Below, in pieces: positions 18,978 through 28,173 of a DNA stretch of 64,000 bases. The translations under genes and the position numbers were made by a program. Position 1 is the first letter of the stretch. Each line of letters begins with the position of its first letter. The stretch spans positions 372,001 through 436,000 of the forward strand of contig NZ_CABVHK010000002.1 in assembly GCF_902497785.1 (NCBI RefSeq). Direction: 5' to 3'. The notes under the pieces were generated by a model. That model saw nothing but the letters and a program-made list of their open reading frames with translations, searched no databases and was not told the origin of the DNA. Source of the DNA: Pseudomonas fluorescens. GTDB taxonomy: Bacteria; Pseudomonadota; Gammaproteobacteria; Pseudomonadales; Pseudomonadaceae.

Positions 18978-19412
18978 TCAGGTGATCGCGATCAGCGACG
19001 CTCGATAAAACGGCAGGATCAGGTCCCGTGTCAATGGCGCCAACAGGACATCGCCATCGGTGGCCGGGTCGATCCAGCACACCGCTTCGATCTCGGCCGC
19101 CGGAGAAACGTCTGGGCCGATAGTCAGCTGAAATAGTTCGGCCTGGACGACAAAACCCGGTTCGTTGGCGGCCGGTGCCGAAAACTGCCCGAGGTAAGTG
19201 GCGTGGGCCGGATCGATGATCAAGCCCAGTTCTTCTTCCAGTTCACGGGCCAGGGCGTGGACCGGCTGTTCATGGGCTTCAATCTTGCCCCCCGCTTGCA
19301 TGAAGGCTTCGGTACCGCGCTTGCGGACCAGCAAGGTGCGACCGTCGGGACCGATCAACAGGGCGGCGGCGATGCGAATCAGGCGGGGTGAGGCGGCGGA
19401 TGAAGAAGTCAT
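18978..19412 (-). CDS. Nudix hydrolase
   Basis: A 144-aa single-domain Nudix protein. The Nudix box runs from GKIEAHE to RELEEELG (about residues 43-63) with all metal-binding Glu and the Arg present. It would hydrolyse a nucleoside diphosphate linked to some X; MutT-like or NDP-sugar substrates are possible. It lies 25 bases upstream of the lysE-like gene on the same strand and may be in one unit with it and the acetyltransferase. Confidence 0.87.
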   Translation of the reverse strand: MTSSSAASPRLIRIAAALLIGPDGRTLLVRKRGTEAFMQAGGKIEAHEQPVHALARELEEELGLIIDPAHATYLGQFSAPAANEPGFVVQAELFQLTIGPDVSPAAEIEAVCWIDPATDGDVLLAPLTRDLILPFYRASLIAIT

Positions 19413-19478
19413 GGATCAGCAATGGCCTTGGGTAAAGGTCGAAAGGATCACACGAGTGTCGGTGCGCCGTCACGCCCC

Positions 19479-19582
19479 TTGTAGGAGCGAGCTTGCTCGC
19501 GATGGTCGTCAACGATAACGCTGTAAACCTGGCACCCCGTAGCGTTCTCACGCACATCGCGAGCAAGCTCGCTCCTACAGGA
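19479..19582. repeat. REP pair
   Basis: Inverted arms TTGTAGGAGCGAGCTTGCTC and complement, about 55 bp apart, between the Nudix gene promoter side and the 3' end of the HD-domain regulator. Confidence 0.9.
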
Positions 19583-19605
19583 GAACAGTGCAGCGATAGG
19601 GACCG

Positions 19606-20961
19606 CTAACCGGCCTCGAGAATCGCACCCTCTCCTTCCGGCACCTTCACAAAGATGCTGTATTTCGCCCCTTCCATCGCTTCAAACGCGATCAGTTTCT
19701 CCACCAGCGGTGCGTTCAGCACCTTGCCGGCATTGAGCAACAACATGCCGTTGTCGGCATTGAGGTTGCGCGCCAGCACCATTCCCGCCGTTACCTCGCG
19801 GGTGGTCATGACCTTGACCGATGGATCGGCCAACGACACATCGCTCAGGTACGCGGCACACACCTGAACGAAATCTTCCACCATGTCCGGGTCGTAAAGC
19901 CGCCCGGCATAACTGCGGATATACACCAGCGCTTCGTCGCTGTTCATCTGCCGTTCAAGGATCAAGCCGCGCTGCAATTCGATGAAGTCCACCGCCAGTT
20001 TCAGCAACCGCGAACCGAACGGAATCGCCTCGCCCTTGAGCCGGTCCGGGAAGCCGCTGCCGTCCCAGCGTTCCTGATGGTGCAGGATCAGACGTGCGGC
20101 ATCCTTCATCGGATCCAGCGTCATCAACAGCGATTCACTCTGCTTTGGATATCCGCGATAACGCTCGCGTTCGTTGTGGTGCAGCAGGTCCGAGGGCGCG
20201 TTCATCATGCTGTCGGTCCAGCTCAACTTGCCGATGTTGTAGAGCGCCGCCGCCATGGTCAGGTCGCGGCAGGTGCCTTCATCCAGTTCATGGCGTTTGC
20301 AGTAGACCCGCACCAGTTCGATGATCTGGCGATTGGTCTGTTTGGCCGGCGGCAGGCGCAGGTTGGCCAGCAACGAGAACACCTCGGTGCCGGTGACGTA
20401 GCTGTGCTTGAGCTCTTCGTAGGCCAGGTCGAGCATGTCAGCGGTTTGCTGGAGCTCGCAGGTGCGCGCCGCGACGTGCTTTTCCAGCGTGCTGTTGAGC
20501 GATTTCAGCTGGTCGTTCTGCTGCCGCGTCAGGAGCAGCAGGCGTTGGCGTTCGCGCTCGGAATGCTGGTGAGCCAGGGCCTGGCGCAAGGTCAGGAGCA
20601 TTTCCTCGTCGTTCCAGGGTTTGCTGATGTAGCGGTGAATCTGCCCTTCGTTGATGGCTTTGATGATCGTCGGCAGGTCTGCATAACCGGTCAGCAGAAT
20701 CCGGGTGGTCGTCGGATATTTCTTGTGGATCTCGCAAAGCAGCGAGGCGCCGTCCATATTGGGCATGCGCGCATCGCTCATCACCAGGTCGACGGGCTGC
20801 TGCGCCATGATTTCCAGGGCCTGGGCGCCACTGGTCGCCAGCAACACTTCGTAAGGCTGGCCGCGCAACAGGCGGCGCAAGCTGTTGAGGATCGATTCCT
20901 CATCATCGACCAGCAGAACCTTGGGCTGATGGGGCAGTGTCGCGGGGAGTTGCTCTTCCAT
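19606..20961 (-). CDS. Response regulator with degenerate HD-GYP-type output domain
   Basis: A 451-aa RpfG-like protein. The receiver domain (15-130) has DDEE at 19-22, phosphoacceptor Asp63 (SDARMP) and Lys in SKPW. A coiled coil follows (140-185). The output domain resembles HD-GYP (HHQERWDGSGFP at about 294-305, then FGSRLLKLAVDFIEL), but the catalytic His-Asp is replaced by Tyr-Asn at 241-242 (LYNIGKLSW), so c-di-GMP hydrolysis is unlikely. It is divergent from the five-gene signalling operon at 21190-29576, separated by about 184 bp up to the leader ORF, and probably belongs to the same circuit as a binding or scaffold output. Confidence 0.85.
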   Translation of the reverse strand: MEEQLPATLPHQPKVLLVDDEESILNSLRRLLRGQPYEVLLATSGAQALEIMAQQPVDLVMSDARMPNMDGASLLCEIHKKYPTTTRILLTGYADLPTIIKAINEGQIHRYISKPWNDEEMLLTLRQALAHQHSERERQRLLLLTRQQNDQLKSLNSTLEKHVAARTCELQQTADMLDLAYEELKHSYVTGTEVFSLLANLRLPPAKQTNRQIIELVRVYCKRHELDEGTCRDLTMAAALYNIGKLSWTDSMMNAPSDLLHHNERERYRGYPKQSESLLMTLDPMKDAARLILHHQERWDGSGFPDRLKGEAIPFGSRLLKLAVDFIELQRGLILERQMNSDEALVYIRSYAGRLYDPDMVEDFVQVCAAYLSDVSLADPSVKVMTTREVTAGMVLARNLNADNGMLLLNAGKVLNAPLVEKLIAFEAMEGAKYSIFVKVPEGEGAILEAG

Positions 20962-21145
20962 GGCGTAACCTCAAACGGAGCGGTACAGCGTCATCCTGAG
21001 CTACAGGCTAGATGGTTTTTGGTGCGCCGCCGTAATCATTCGTTTCAGTCCGCGACGCGAAGTCACCTGCGGGCGACTATGCTCACATCACTCGGATCCA
21101 TCATCAGAACGTACGGTCTGGTGGTCAGGGAAAAGGATGCCCCTT

Positions 21146-21193
21146 ATGAGCACTGTGCACCAAACCGCTGCCGATACCGGCATTTGTCGATGA
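21146..21193 (+). CDS. Putative 15-codon leader ORF coupled to the GGDEF gene
   Basis: The ORF encodes MSTVHQTAADTGICR. It has the best ribosome-binding site in the region (AAGGA, eight bases upstream of ATG 21146), and its TGA overlaps the ATG of the following GGDEF gene at 21190. That following ATG has no Shine-Dalgarno of its own. It may therefore be a translated leader that couples downstream translation, or the remnant of an older N-terminus shifted by a small indel. Confidence 0.4.
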   Translation: MSTVHQTAADTGICR

Positions 21194-23490
21194 ATACGCT
21201 GCTGGCACGGACCAACCGGCGGATTCTGATCGTCGACGACACCAACTCGATTCACGAGGACTTCCACAAGATCCTCAGTCCGCCCTGCTCCGATAACGAC
21301 AGCCTGATCCGCGCTGAAAGCGCCCTGTTCGGCACCCCGGCAGCGACAAGGCTGCAGAGTTTCGTCCTCGACTCGGCGTTTCAGGGCCTCGAAGCGCTGG
21401 ACAAGGTCGAGACCGCATTGGCCAACGACCTGCCCTACGCGATGGCGTTCATCGACATGCGCATGCCACCGGGCTGGGACGGCCTGGAAACCATCGAACG
21501 GCTGTGGCAGGTCGACCCGAAACTGCAAGTGGCGCTGTGCACCGCTTATTCGGACTATTCCTGGGAAGACATCGACGAGCGCCTGGAGCTGGGCGATCGC
21601 CTGCTGATCCTGAAGAAGCCCTTCGATGCCATCGAGATCCGCCAGATGGCCAGCGCCCTGACCGCCAAGTGGCAAATGACCGAAGACGCTGCGCTGAAAA
21701 TGTCGCTGCTCGAACACGCGGTCGAGGAGCGTACCCGCGAGCTGTCGGATGCCAACATCATCGTGCAGAACAGCCCGACCATTCTGTACCGGCTACGGGG
21801 CGAACCGTCTTTTCCACTGATGTACATCTCGCACAACATCACCAAATACGGTCACATTGCCGCGAACCTTGTAGCCTCGGCCAACTGGGCGCAGGAACTG
21901 ATCCATCCCGAGGATCAAGCGAAGGTCGACACCGCCATGGCCCGGGTGCTGGACCGCCATGCGGCGGGCGCGTCCATCGAATTCCGCATGCGCACCGCCA
22001 ACGGTGCCTGGCGCTGGGTGGAAAACCGTTACATCCCGGTGCGCGACGACGAAGGCCGTCTGCTGGAAGTCGAAGGCATCATCATTGACGTCACCGAACG
22101 CAAACTGGCCGAGGAAAAAATCGCCCTGCTGGCACGTACCGACGGGCTGACCGGCCTCGCCAATCGCGCGACGCTGATCGAACGCCTGCACCAGGCGTTC
22201 GCCGCAGCACGTCGCGGGGCGACGGCGTTTGCCATCTTTTACCTGGACCTGGACCACTTCAAACGCATCAACGACACCCTCGGCCACCCGGTGGGCGACC
22301 TGCTGTTGCAAGAAGTTGCCCGGCGCATCAAGGCTTGCGTGCGCGAAAACGACGTGGTGGCCCGCCTCGGTGGCGACGAGTTCGCGATTCTGCAACTGGA
22401 CGTCAGCGACCCGACCCACTCCGCCGCCCTCGCCGCCAAAGTCCGCGATGCCCTGGTGCTGCCCTACGCCTTGGGCGGCAACGACGTACGCGTCTCGGTC
22501 AGCATCGGCATCAGCAGTTACAGCGCAGTCAGCACCAGTGCCGACGGCCTGTTGACCCAGGCCGACATGGCGCTGTATCGCTCCAAGGAAAAGGGCCGCA
22601 ACCAGTACCACTTCCATTCCGACGAGATCAACCAGGAGGTGGTCGAACGCATGACCATCGCCAGCGAACTGAGAACGGCCGTCGAACACGATGAACTCGA
22701 ACTGCACTACTGGCCGGAAGTGGACCTGAGCAGCGGCAAAATTCTCGGCATGGAAGCAGTGGTCACCTGGAATCACCCTGAGCGCGGTTTGCTCGACGCC
22801 TCCACGTTCCTGCCCGCCGCCGAGAAGACCGGCACGATCATCGCCCTTGGTCATTGGGTGCTGGATCGCGCCTGCCGGCAGATGCGTCAGTGGCGTGATG
22901 AGGGTGTCGCGCCACCGGTGATTGCGATCAAGCTGTCTCTGGCCCAACTCAAGAGCGGGCCGGAGCTGATTTACGACGTGCTGCGCACCACTGCTCGCTG
23001 GGAACTGCAAGCCGCAGACCTGCGATTCGACGTCACCGAAGCGACCCTGGCCCAGACCAAATGGACCCACAACGATGTGCTGCCACGCCTGCGGGAACTG
23101 GGGGTGAAAATCGCCATCGATGACTTCGGCACCGAGTATTCGTCGTTCGATTACCTCAAGACCTATCAGGTCAATCACCTGAAACTCGCGCAAGCCTTCA
23201 TCGACACGGCCGCTCGTGACCCGGCCAGTGCCAACACCTTGCGCGCCATCATCAACTTCGCCCGGGATGTCGGCATCGGCATCATCGCCGAAGGGGTCGA
23301 AACCCAGGAACAGCGCAGCTCATTGATGGCCACCGGGTCGCCGATGAACGCCCAGGGTTACTACTTCAGCAAAGCGGTCAGCAGCCAGCAGGCCGCCGCG
23401 TTGCTCAAAGCCGGGACCATCGCGCCACCGAGCCACGACATCGGGCCGATCCGGGACAACCCGCCACGGTCCACGGAGGACAAAGGATGA
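21190..23490 (+). CDS. REC-PAS-GGDEF-EAL protein with intact GGDEF and degenerate EAL
   Basis: A 766-aa cytosolic c-di-GMP protein. The variant receiver domain (10-150) has VDD at 15-17, Asp89 in FIDMRMP and Lys in LKKPF. A PAS domain with PAC covers about 190-305. The GGDEF domain has the metal-site DLD near 352-354 and GGDEF at 394-398, so diguanylate cyclase activity is expected. The EAL half is altered: EAV at 522-524, KLS in place of NxS near 581, and DDFGTEYSS. It is expected not to hydrolyse c-di-GMP. The start at 21190 is fixed by receiver homology to the two paralogues downstream and by overlap with the leader ORF. The much longer open frame upstream is antisense to the neighbour and not coding. 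Confidence 0.87.
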   Translation: MNTLLARTNRRILIVDDTNSIHEDFHKILSPPCSDNDSLIRAESALFGTPAATRLQSFVLDSAFQGLEALDKVETALANDLPYAMAFIDMRMPPGWDGLETIERLWQVDPKLQVALCTAYSDYSWEDIDERLELGDRLLILKKPFDAIEIRQMASALTAKWQMTEDAALKMSLLEHAVEERTRELSDANIIVQNSPTILYRLRGEPSFPLMYISHNITKYGHIAANLVASANWAQELIHPEDQAKVDTAMARVLDRHAAGASIEFRMRTANGAWRWVENRYIPVRDDEGRLLEVEGIIIDVTERKLAEEKIALLARTDGLTGLANRATLIERLHQAFAAARRGATAFAIFYLDLDHFKRINDTLGHPVGDLLLQEVARRIKACVRENDVVARLGGDEFAILQLDVSDPTHSAALAAKVRDALVLPYALGGNDVRVSVSIGISSYSAVSTSADGLLTQADMALYRSKEKGRNQYHFHSDEINQEVVERMTIASELRTAVEHDELELHYWPEVDLSSGKILGMEAVVTWNHPERGLLDASTFLPAAEKTGTIIALGHWVLDRACRQMRQWRDEGVAPPVIAIKLSLAQLKSGPELIYDVLRTTARWELQAADLRFDVTEATLAQTKWTHNDVLPRLRELGVKIAIDDFGTEYSSFDYLKTYQVNHLKLAQAFIDTAARDPASANTLRAIINFARDVGIGIIAEGVETQEQRSSLMATGSPMNAQGYYFSKAVSSQQAAALLKAGTIAPPSHDIGPIRDNPPRSTEDKG

Positions 23491-25361
23491 AAGTGCCTTT
23501 CGTGCGGACCAATCGGCGCATCCTGATCATCGACGACACGCCTTCGATTCATGAGGATTTTCGCAAGATTCTCGGTCCCGAAACCGAAAGTGAACAGTCC
23601 CTGGCCGGCACCGAATCAGCGCTGTTCGGCACGCAGCCGGTTGACCGGCTGACCTTCCAGCTCGACTCGGCCTATCAGGGTCAGGAAGCCCTTGAACTGG
23701 TCAAGCGCGCGCTGGCCGAAGGCCGCCCCTACGCCTTGGTGTTCACTGACATGCGCATGCCGCCGGGCTGGGACGGACTTGAGACCATCGAACAGCTGTG
23801 GCAAGCCGACCCGCACCTGCAAATCGCCTTGTGCACCGCGTATTCGGATTACACCTGGGAAGCCATGGCTGAACGGCTGGAATTCGGCGACCAGTTGCTG
23901 GTGTTGAAGAAACCCTTCGACAGCCTGGAAATCCGCCAGATGGCCAGTGCCCTGACCTGGAAATGGCAGATGGCTCAGGACGCGGCGATGAAAGTGCTGA
24001 GCCTGGAGCAAACCATCGAAGCGCGGGTCCACGAGTTGCTCAAGGTGTCGCATCTGTTGCAGTACGACGTGCTGACCGAATTGCCCAACAGCACGTTGCT
24101 GGGGGACCGGTTGAACCAGTCGCTGGCATTGTCCCGGCGCCATGACAAGCAACTGGCGGTGATGTTTCTGGGGCTGGACCGCTTCAAGCGCATTAATAAC
24201 GCTCTTGGCCATCCGGCCGGTGACGAGATGCTCAAGCAGGTGGGCCGCAATCTGGTGGCCACGGTGCGTGAGTCCGACTCGGTATTTCGCTACGGCTCCG
24301 ACGAGTTCGTGGTGATCCTCGCCGATATCCGCCACCCCCAGCAGACCCGGGGTATCGCTGAAAAACTATTGGGCGCGATTCGCGCGCCCCAGCACATCGC
24401 CGGCCACGACCTTAGCGTGACCGCGAGTCTGGGCATCAGCATTTACCCCGATGACGGTCTGGATGCCATCGAGCTGATCAAAAAAGCCGAAACCGCCATG
24501 CGCAACGTCAAGGAAACCGGGCCGAATGATTTCAGCTTTTTCATCGATGAAATGAACCAGCGCGCCCGGGATCTGCAAAGCATCGAGACTGGCATCCGCC
24601 TGGCGCTGGAGCGTCATGAATTCGTGCTGCATTACCAACCCAAAGTCGACCTGACCAGTGGCCAGGTGGTCGGCGCCGAGGCGTTGATTCGCTGGCAAAA
24701 ACCGGGGAACGGCTTGGTCTATCCCTCGGAATTCATCAGCGTTGCCGAAGACAGCGGACTGATCGTGCCATTGAGCAAATGGGTGCTGGCCGAGGCCTGC
24801 CAGCAGGCCCGTGCCTGGCAGGCGGCGGGCATCGGGGACATCCGCATGTCAGTGAACATGTCGGCCCTCGATTTCCGTCAACGCGACTTCGTCGACGGCA
24901 TCGAGCAGATCCTGGAACAAACCGGCCTGGACCCCGACTTGCTGGAACTGGAAATCACTGAAGGCGTGTTGATGCAAAACATCGATGCCACCGTCACCTC
25001 CCTCAACCGCCTCAAGGCACTGGGCGTGCGGCTGGCCATCGATGACTTCGGCACCGGTTATTCCAGCCTGAGTTATCTGCAGCGTTTCCCTATCGATGTG
25101 CTGAAAATCGATCAGTCGTTCATTCGCGGACTGAGCAGCGACAGCAATGCGGCCGCCCTGGTCAGCGCCATCATCAGCCTCGGCCGGAGCCTGAAACTGA
25201 CCATCATCGCCGAAGGGGTGGAAACCCTCGAGCAACTGAATTTCCTCGAGGCTCATCAATGCGAGGAAGGCCAGGGTTACTACTTCAGTAAACCCGTCGC
25301 ACCAGACGCCTTCGTCCAGTATCTGGAGTCGGTCAAGCCCGCTCCATCGGCTGCCACGTGA
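23487..25361 (+). CDS. REC-GGDEF-EAL protein with degenerate GGDEF and intact EAL
   Basis: A 624-aa cytosolic protein. The same variant receiver as its neighbour carries Asp88 (FTDMRMP). The GGDEF domain is altered at two key points: GSDEF at 270-274 and FLGLDRFK, which lacks the first metal-binding Asp. The EAL domain has its main motifs: EALIRW at 398-403, VNMSA, ELEITEG, DDFGTGYSS, KIDQSFI and EGVET, so it should be an active c-di-GMP phosphodiesterase. Its ATG overlaps the stop of the preceding gene (ATGA) with GGAGG upstream. There is no PAS domain. Confidence 0.9.
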   Translation: MKVPFVRTNRRILIIDDTPSIHEDFRKILGPETESEQSLAGTESALFGTQPVDRLTFQLDSAYQGQEALELVKRALAEGRPYALVFTDMRMPPGWDGLETIEQLWQADPHLQIALCTAYSDYTWEAMAERLEFGDQLLVLKKPFDSLEIRQMASALTWKWQMAQDAAMKVLSLEQTIEARVHELLKVSHLLQYDVLTELPNSTLLGDRLNQSLALSRRHDKQLAVMFLGLDRFKRINNALGHPAGDEMLKQVGRNLVATVRESDSVFRYGSDEFVVILADIRHPQQTRGIAEKLLGAIRAPQHIAGHDLSVTASLGISIYPDDGLDAIELIKKAETAMRNVKETGPNDFSFFIDEMNQRARDLQSIETGIRLALERHEFVLHYQPKVDLTSGQVVGAEALIRWQKPGNGLVYPSEFISVAEDSGLIVPLSKWVLAEACQQARAWQAAGIGDIRMSVNMSALDFRQRDFVDGIEQILEQTGLDPDLLELEITEGVLMQNIDATVTSLNRLKALGVRLAIDDFGTGYSSLSYLQRFPIDVLKIDQSFIRGLSSDSNAAALVSAIISLGRSLKLTIIAEGVETLEQLNFLEAHQCEEGQGYYFSKPVAPDAFVQYLESVKPAPSAAT

Positions 25362-25405
25362 ACGATACGCAACGCCACACGGGCTATCCGCCAGGGAATC
25401 ATCAG

Positions 25406-26365
25406 ATGTCGCTGTCCTTTCACCGTTTGCTCCTGCCGTTGCTGCTCGGGTTCTGCCTGCATGCCGCTGCGGTGCCGCTGAACGAGCCGCTCAAACCACT
25501 GCCTGCGGTGCCCGGACAAGATCCGCGGCGAGTCGAGCTCGGTCGGCAGTTGTTCAATGAACCGCGCCTGTCGGTCAACAACACGCTGTCGTGTGCCAGT
25601 TGCCATCATCTTGAACAGGGAGGTGCCGACAACAAGGCCTTTTCCATCGGTTTCGCCGGTCTTCCGGTGGCGATCAATACCCCCAGCGTGTTCAACGCCA
25701 GCCTGAACTTTCTGCAATTCTGGAATGGTCGCGCCGACACCCTGGAAGCGCAGATCCATGAAGTGGTGACAAGCCCCAGCGAGATGGGCAGCAACTGGCA
25801 ACACGTAGTGAAGGTGCTGACCGCCGACCCGGTTTATCGTGCCTCGTTCGCCGACGCCTACCCGGACGGCGTGACCATGAACACTGTGCAGAATGCGCTG
25901 GCCAGCTACGAGCGCACGTTGATCACTGCCAACTCGCGCTTCGACCAATACTTGCAAGGGGACACCGCGATCCTCACCCGGGAGGAAAAATACGGTTACC
26001 AGCGCTTCAAGGACTATGGCTGCATTGCCTGCCATCAAGGCGTGAATATCGGCGGCAACATGTTCCAGAAGTTCGGCGTGATGGGCGACTACTTCAAGGA
26101 ACGTGGCAACCCGACCGATTCCGACCTGGGGCGTTATCTGGTGACCCGCGATGAAGAAGACCGCAACGTATTCAAGGTGCCGAGCCTGCGCAACGTCGCC
26201 GTCACCGCGCCGTACTTTCACGATGCATCGGCCGGCACCCTCGAAGAAGCGGTAGACGTCATGTTCAAGTTCCAGCTGGGGCGCATTCCGTCCACCGAGG
26301 ACAAAACCCTGATCATCAAATTCCTCAAGACCCTGACGGGTGAATGGGGCGGCAAACCCTTATGA
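25406..26365 (+). CDS. Di-haem cytochrome c peroxidase (CcpA/MauG family)
   Basis: A periplasmic protein of about 319 aa with a signal peptide (LLLPLLLGFCLHAAA). Two c-type haem sites are seen: CASCHH at 63-68 and CIACH at 206-210. The family stretch FWNGRADTLEAQ and the distal region KVPSLRNVAVTAPYFHD are present. It would reduce H2O2 or, in MauG-like forms, oxidise a partner protein. ATG 25406 places the signal peptide at the N-terminus; GTG 25358, which overlaps the preceding stop, is an alternative with a 16-residue extension. Its gene sits inside a signalling operon and overlaps the following kinase gene. Confidence 0.92.
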   Translation: MSLSFHRLLLPLLLGFCLHAAAVPLNEPLKPLPAVPGQDPRRVELGRQLFNEPRLSVNNTLSCASCHHLEQGGADNKAFSIGFAGLPVAINTPSVFNASLNFLQFWNGRADTLEAQIHEVVTSPSEMGSNWQHVVKVLTADPVYRASFADAYPDGVTMNTVQNALASYERTLITANSRFDQYLQGDTAILTREEKYGYQRFKDYGCIACHQGVNIGGNMFQKFGVMGDYFKERGNPTDSDLGRYLVTRDEEDRNVFKVPSLRNVAVTAPYFHDASAGTLEEAVDVMFKFQLGRIPSTEDKTLIIKFLKTLTGEWGGKPL

Positions 26366-28173
26366 GAATGTCCAATCGCCGCAATCTCGCATTGCTGGGC
26401 ATCGTCGCTGTGTTGCTCGCTTCGACGCTGCTGTTCCTTTATCTCAAATCGAGCTCCAGCCAGACCTCGACCTACGCCGAATCCCGAGACCTGATCGGCC
26501 GGATCAAACAGCTGAATGCGCAGTGGGAAACCGAAATTCTCAAGGCCAGGGTCTCCACCAACCACAACTACGATCCACTGGTCGCTCCGCTGACCGAGAT
26601 GACCCGACTGTGGGAACGGTTCGACACCATGGTATCGAATCACGGCCGCAACGATTCGCCGGTCTGGCGTGCCGGCCATGACGCGTACCTCACCGCTATC
26701 AAGGAAAAGACCCGGCTGGTAGAGCAATTCAAGTCGCACAACGCCGTGCTGCGCAACTCAATGGCCTTCCTGCCAACCGCCGAGGACGACATTCAGGAGC
26801 AATTGGCTCAGTTGGTCGACGGCGACAAACTGCAACTGCAAAACATCGCCACCGACACTTACGATTTGCTGCTGAGCAGCCTCGAGTTTGCCCAGGTCAC
26901 TTCCGACGACAAGGCCGCGGACATTCTGGTGGGCCTTAACAAAATGCAGGTCAACAAACTGCGACTGCCTGAGCAGTTTCACAGCCCTATCGACATTCTC
27001 AGCAACCACATTTCACTGATCCTGCGTGAGCAGCCGGTGGTCAACCGCTTGCTGGAAAACATCGAAGCCATTCCCGTTGCCGAGCGCCTGGACGACATTA
27101 CCAGCCTGTTGAACTCCGACCAGCAACAGGCCAACGCGGTCGACCAGCGCTATCACTTTTACATGCTGGTGTTTTCGGTGCTGCTGGTCCTGCTGCTGGT
27201 GTACCTGGCGATTCACCTGATGCGCAGTTTCACCGTGATCCAGCGCGTCAACAAGGCGCTGCAAACGGCCAATGACGATCTGGAACTCAGGGTCGAAGAG
27301 CGCACCCGCGAACTCCGGGACACCCAAAGTGAATTGCTCGACACCGCACGTCAGGCCGGCATGGCCGAGATCGCCACCAATGTGCTGCACAACGTTGGCA
27401 ACGTGCTCAACAGCGTCAACATTTCAGCCGATCTGGTTTCGCGCAAACTGCGCGCCAGCAAGGCCCAGGGGTTGGGCAAGGCGATGCAACTGATCAACGA
27501 ACACCCGGGTGATCTCGGCAAGTTTCTGACGCAGGACGAGAAAGGCAAGTTGCTGCCCGGTTATCTGAATCAACTGGTCGAAGCCATCGCGATTGAACAG
27601 CAAGGCATGACCGACGAACTCGCGCAGTTGAGTAAGAGTGTCGACCACATCAAGGACATCGTCGCTACCCAGCAATCCTACGCGGGCGCGAACAGCCTGA
27701 TGGAGCCGCTGCACATCAGCGAATTGCTCGAGGACGCCCTGCGTATGAATTCGGGGGCGCTGACCCGGCATCACGTCACGGTGGTCAAGGACTATGCCGA
27801 AGTGCCGCAGGTCATGGGCGACAAGCACCGGTTGCTGCTGATCCTGATCAACCTGATCAGCAACGCCAAGTACGCCATGTCCGACCTGAGCAACCGCCCG
27901 CGACAAATGACCCTCGGGGTCAGAATCGTCGACGACACGACGCTGCAAGTCAGCGTCAAGGACGACGGCGAAGGCATCCCTGCGGAAAACATGACGCGCA
28001 TTTTTGCCCACGGTTTTACCACACGCAAGGAAGGTCACGGCTTCGGCCTGCACAGCTGCGCCCTGGCCGCCATCGAAATGAACGGCCACCTCACCGCCCA
28101 CAGCGACGGGCCAGGCAAGGGCGCGCAGTTCACCCTGCAAATCCCGCTGACGACGGTTCCGGAGGAAGCATGA
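26362..28173 (+). CDS. Membrane histidine kinase with probable DAHL sensor domain
   Basis: A 603-aa sensor kinase. Membrane helices lie at about 8-28 and 267-287. The periplasmic part between them is all-helical with an early LNAQWETEILKAR and NYDPLVAPL, which fits the DAHL (double all-helical ligand-binding) domain by memory. A coiled coil leads to an unusual H-box, VLHNVGNVLNS with His343, and a catalytic domain with NLISNAKYAM, DDGEGI and GHGFGLHS. It has no receiver of its own. ATGA overlaps join it to the peroxidase gene before and the REC-kinase gene after. The nearby receivers are the obvious targets. Confidence 0.85.
   Translation: MRMSNRRNLALLGIVAVLLASTLLFLYLKSSSSQTSTYAESRDLIGRIKQLNAQWETEILKARVSTNHNYDPLVAPLTEMTRLWERFDTMVSNHGRNDSPVWRAGHDAYLTAIKEKTRLVEQFKSHNAVLRNSMAFLPTAEDDIQEQLAQLVDGDKLQLQNIATDTYDLLLSSLEFAQVTSDDKAADILVGLNKMQVNKLRLPEQFHSPIDILSNHISLILREQPVVNRLLENIEAIPVAERLDDITSLLNSDQQQANAVDQRYHFYMLVFSVLLVLLLVYLAIHLMRSFTVIQRVNKALQTANDDLELRVEERTRELRDTQSELLDTARQAGMAEIATNVLHNVGNVLNSVNISADLVSRKLRASKAQGLGKAMQLINEHPGDLGKFLTQDEKGKLLPGYLNQLVEAIAIEQQGMTDELAQLSKSVDHIKDIVATQQSYAGANSLMEPLHISELLEDALRMNSGALTRHHVTVVKDYAEVPQVMGDKHRLLLILINLISNAKYAMSDLSNRPRQMTLGVRIVDDTTLQVSVKDDGEGIPAENMTRIFAHGFTTRKEGHGFGLHSCALAAIEMNGHLTAHSDGPGKGAQFTLQIPLTTVPEEA

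Noticed and set aside
20077..21189. In-frame 5' extension of the REC-PAS-GGDEF-EAL gene
   Set aside because: The extension is antisense to the HD-like regulator gene and lacks homology; the paralogous receivers start at the equivalent of 21190.
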